Below, one piece after another: positions 5,453 to 7,099 of a DNA stretch of 7,099 nucleotides (position 1 is the first letter of the stretch; each line of letters begins with the position of its first letter). Source of the DNA: Bacteroidales bacterium UBA1736 (lineage in GTDB: Bacteria > Bacteroidota > Bacteroidia > Bacteroidales > UBA932); contig DCIC01000065.1 in the NCBI GenBank assembly GCA_002315825.1, forward strand, positions 44,839 to 51,937. Direction: 5' to 3'. A program made the position numbers and the translations under genes. The notes under the pieces are model-generated. The model was not told the DNA's origin and searched no databases. It was given only the letters and a program-made list of their open reading frames with translations.

Positions 5453-7099
5453 AGAAGCAATTTCACACAAAAACTTGATTCGCACCAAGCGGATCTCCAT
5501 CTCTTCATAATCTCCGGACAACGCATTGAGAGCGTCGGTCACAGAATCGGAAGTCGCTTCATTTCTGAAATATTCGCTGATTTCATCCACAACATCCTCA
5601 TCCACAACCTGAGAAATATAATAATCCAGATTGAGTTTTGTACCCGCGGAAACAATTGCTTCAATCTCATTCATCAGATCCGGGAAATCAATTCCCCTGG
5701 CTTGGGCAATATCTTCCAACGACATTCTCCTGTCAATACTCTGAATAATGAAAACCTTATTGGCAGATTTGGAAGGAGCCGACTTTACAATGAAATCATC
5801 GGGACGTTCTATCTCATTCTCATCAACATATTTTTTGATGAGATTTACGAATTCTTCGCCGAATTTCTTAGCCTTTCCATCACCCACACCCTGACAATTC
5901 TTCAGCTCAGACAAAGTGATAGGATATAGAATAGACATAGCCTCAAGAGAAGGATCCGAAAAGATAATCCAAGGCTGAAGCTTCAATCTCCTGGACAGTT
6001 CCTTGCGAAGATCCTTGAGCATTGAAAGGAGAACGGCATCTCCCCCTCCGCCCTTCATAGCCGAAGCATTCATTGCCGCCTCATCCTCATCTTCATCATC
6101 CACGGCCAAATCCGAACCCGAGAAAATCCGATCCTCGACCATTGTCAGTTCATATGGATTCGAATAGAACTTATTCCCCTCCTCTGTGACGGAAATCAGT
6201 CCATAAGTTTCAATATCCTTTTCGAGCAAATGGAAAATCAATCCCTGATGGATGACAGTAGCCCAGAACCTTTCACTGTGGGAGGATCCTGATGCGAAAA
6301 GTTCAAGCTCATCGTGACGGTATGATTTAATCAACGCATTGGTCTTACCGGCCAAAATATTAGCAAGATGCTCTATCTTAAAACGCTCGGGAAGCGAATT
6401 GATAAGCTCAATGACCGTTGCCATCTCTTCCCTTCCATCAAATACTTGCCGGGGAGTAGTACAATTGTCACAAGCCCCACAATTCTCCTGCTTATAGTCC
6501 TCTCCAAAATAATTCAACAACAGTTTTCTACGGCACTGGCTCGATTCAGCATAAGCCACCACCTCGGAGAGGAGCTGACGTCCAATCTCCTGCTCGGAGA
6601 TAGGCTTTCCCTGCATAAACTTCTCCAGCTTCTGGATATCCTTGTAACTGTAGTATGTAATACACCGGCCTTCCTGTCCATCTCTGCCTGCTCTTCCTGT
6701 CTCCTGATAGTAGCTCTCTATGCTCTTTGGAATATCATAATGAATGACAAAACGCACGTCTGGCTTGTCAATGCCCATACCGAAAGCGATGGTCGCAACT
6801 ATGACATCCACATCTTCCATCAGGAACATATCCTGATTGGTGGCACGTGTGCGCGAATCAAGTCCGGCGTGGTAAGGGAGAGACTTTATACCATTGATAT
6901 TAAGAAGATTTGATAACTCTTCCACTTTCTTTCGGCTCAAGCAATATACAATTCCGGACTTTCCGGGATTCTGCTTGATATATCTGATGATATCCCTCTC
7001 CGCATCCACTTTGTCCCTGATGGCATAGAAAAGATTCGGACGGTTGAACGATGATTTGAAAACCCTCGCCTCAGAGATTCCCAGATTCTTGAGGATATC
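5450..7099 (-). CDS. recQ: RecQ-family ATP-dependent DNA helicase (5' end missing)
   Basis: The frame is open to the right edge, leaving 549 residues; a GTG at 7007-7009 is internal. It is a 3'-to-5' DNA helicase acting in recombination and fork repair. The first helicase lobe (Walker A, DEAH box) lies outside the window. Visible, numbered from the window edge: VFKSSFNRPNL at the lobe boundary (about 13-23); the second lobe with VATIAFGMGIDKPDVRFVIH (101-120) and motif VI QETGRAGRDG (132-141); the RecQ zinc site C189, C207, C210 and C213; an RQC winged-helix region (about 215-325); an acidic then Gly-rich linker (331-354); and an HRDC domain (about 355-428) with the helix-hairpin-helix-like GVGDGKAKKFG. 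A further ~120 residues form an acidic extension that E. coli RecQ lacks. Its segment with SLEDIAQARGI looks like a helix-turn-helix. The gene ends in TAG, immediately followed by the dnaG ATG. Confidence 0.97.
   Translation of the reverse strand, partial: DILKNLGISEARVFKSSFNRPNLFYAIRDKVDAERDIIRYIKQNPGKSGIVYCLSRKKVEELSNLLNINGIKSLPYHAGLDSRTRATNQDMFLMEDVDVIVATIAFGMGIDKPDVRFVIHYDIPKSIESYYQETGRAGRDGQEGRCITYYSYKDIQKLEKFMQGKPISEQEIGRQLLSEVVAYAESSQCRRKLLLNYFGEDYKQENCGACDNCTTPRQVFDGREEMATVIELINSLPERFKIEHLANILAGKTNALIKSYRHDELELFASGSSHSERFWATVIHQGLIFHLLEKDIETYGLISVTEEGNKFYSNPYELTMVEDRIFSGSDLAVDDEDEDEAAMNASAMKGGGGDAVLLSMLKDLRKELSRRLKLQPWIIFSDPSLEAMSILYPITLSELKNCQGVGDGKAKKFGEEFVNLIKKYVDENEIERPDDFIVKSAPSKSANKVFIIQSIDRRMSLEDIAQARGIDFPDLMNEIEAIVSAGTKLNLDYYISQVVDEDVVDEISEYFRNEATSDSVTDALNALSGDYEEMEIRLVRIKFLCEIAS

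Noticed and set aside
5306..5929. 207-codon plus-strand ORF across the recQ-dnaG junction
   Set aside because: It is antisense to the conserved DnaG zinc domain and the RecQ tail. The translation has no recognisable family, and the minus-strand genes account for the sequence.
6841..6858. TGGCAC on the plus strand, like a sigma-54 -24 element
   Set aside because: The expected TTGCA/TTGCT -12 element does not follow at the right spacing; the bases are inside recQ and point against it.
7007..7009. GTG as a possible recQ start
   Set aside because: The frame stays open to the window edge and the upstream 30 codons encode conserved RecQ sequence (VFKSSFNRPNLFYAIR), so the GTG is internal.

Overview
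The window looks like ordinary core chromosome of a member of Bacteroidota, most likely Bacteroidales. The grounds are family-level recognition. The methionyl-tRNA synthetase has a K-x-S-T-S form of the KMSKS loop. The RecQ has a long C-terminal extension after HRDC. The sigma-54 activator has GSFTSA in place of GAFTGA and no DNA-binding domain. Start codons lack clear Shine-Dalgarno sequences and are preceded by A-rich DNA. No mobile element, CRISPR array, tRNA or rRNA was seen, and codon and base use look uniform across the window.

Layout: bases 1-258 (+) hold the 3' end of lptB, the ATPase of the LPS exporter. The rest is one tightly packed minus-strand gene series, read from right to left: recQ (cut by the right edge, ends at 5450), dnaG (5449-3464), metG (3462-1405) and an NtrC-type response regulator (1393-248). 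The junctions are 0 bp (TAG directly followed by ATG), 1 bp (TGA-T-ATG) and 11 bp, so the four genes are probably co-transcribed from a promoter outside the window, with translational coupling likely at the first two junctions. The regulator and lptB converge and overlap by 11 bp. An inverted repeat at 247-271 sits on that overlap and is the only terminator-like structure found.

The putative operon joins genome maintenance (RecQ helicase), replication priming (DnaG primase), translation (MetRS) and signalling (an orphan sigma-54 response regulator). There is no intergenic stretch over 11 bp, so there is little room for hidden RNA genes or operators. I do not see a new defence or mobile system. 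The points most worth a second look are the regulator's unusual architecture and orphan status, the operon arrangement, the palindrome at the convergent gene ends, and an in-frame slippery heptamer at the end of dnaG.
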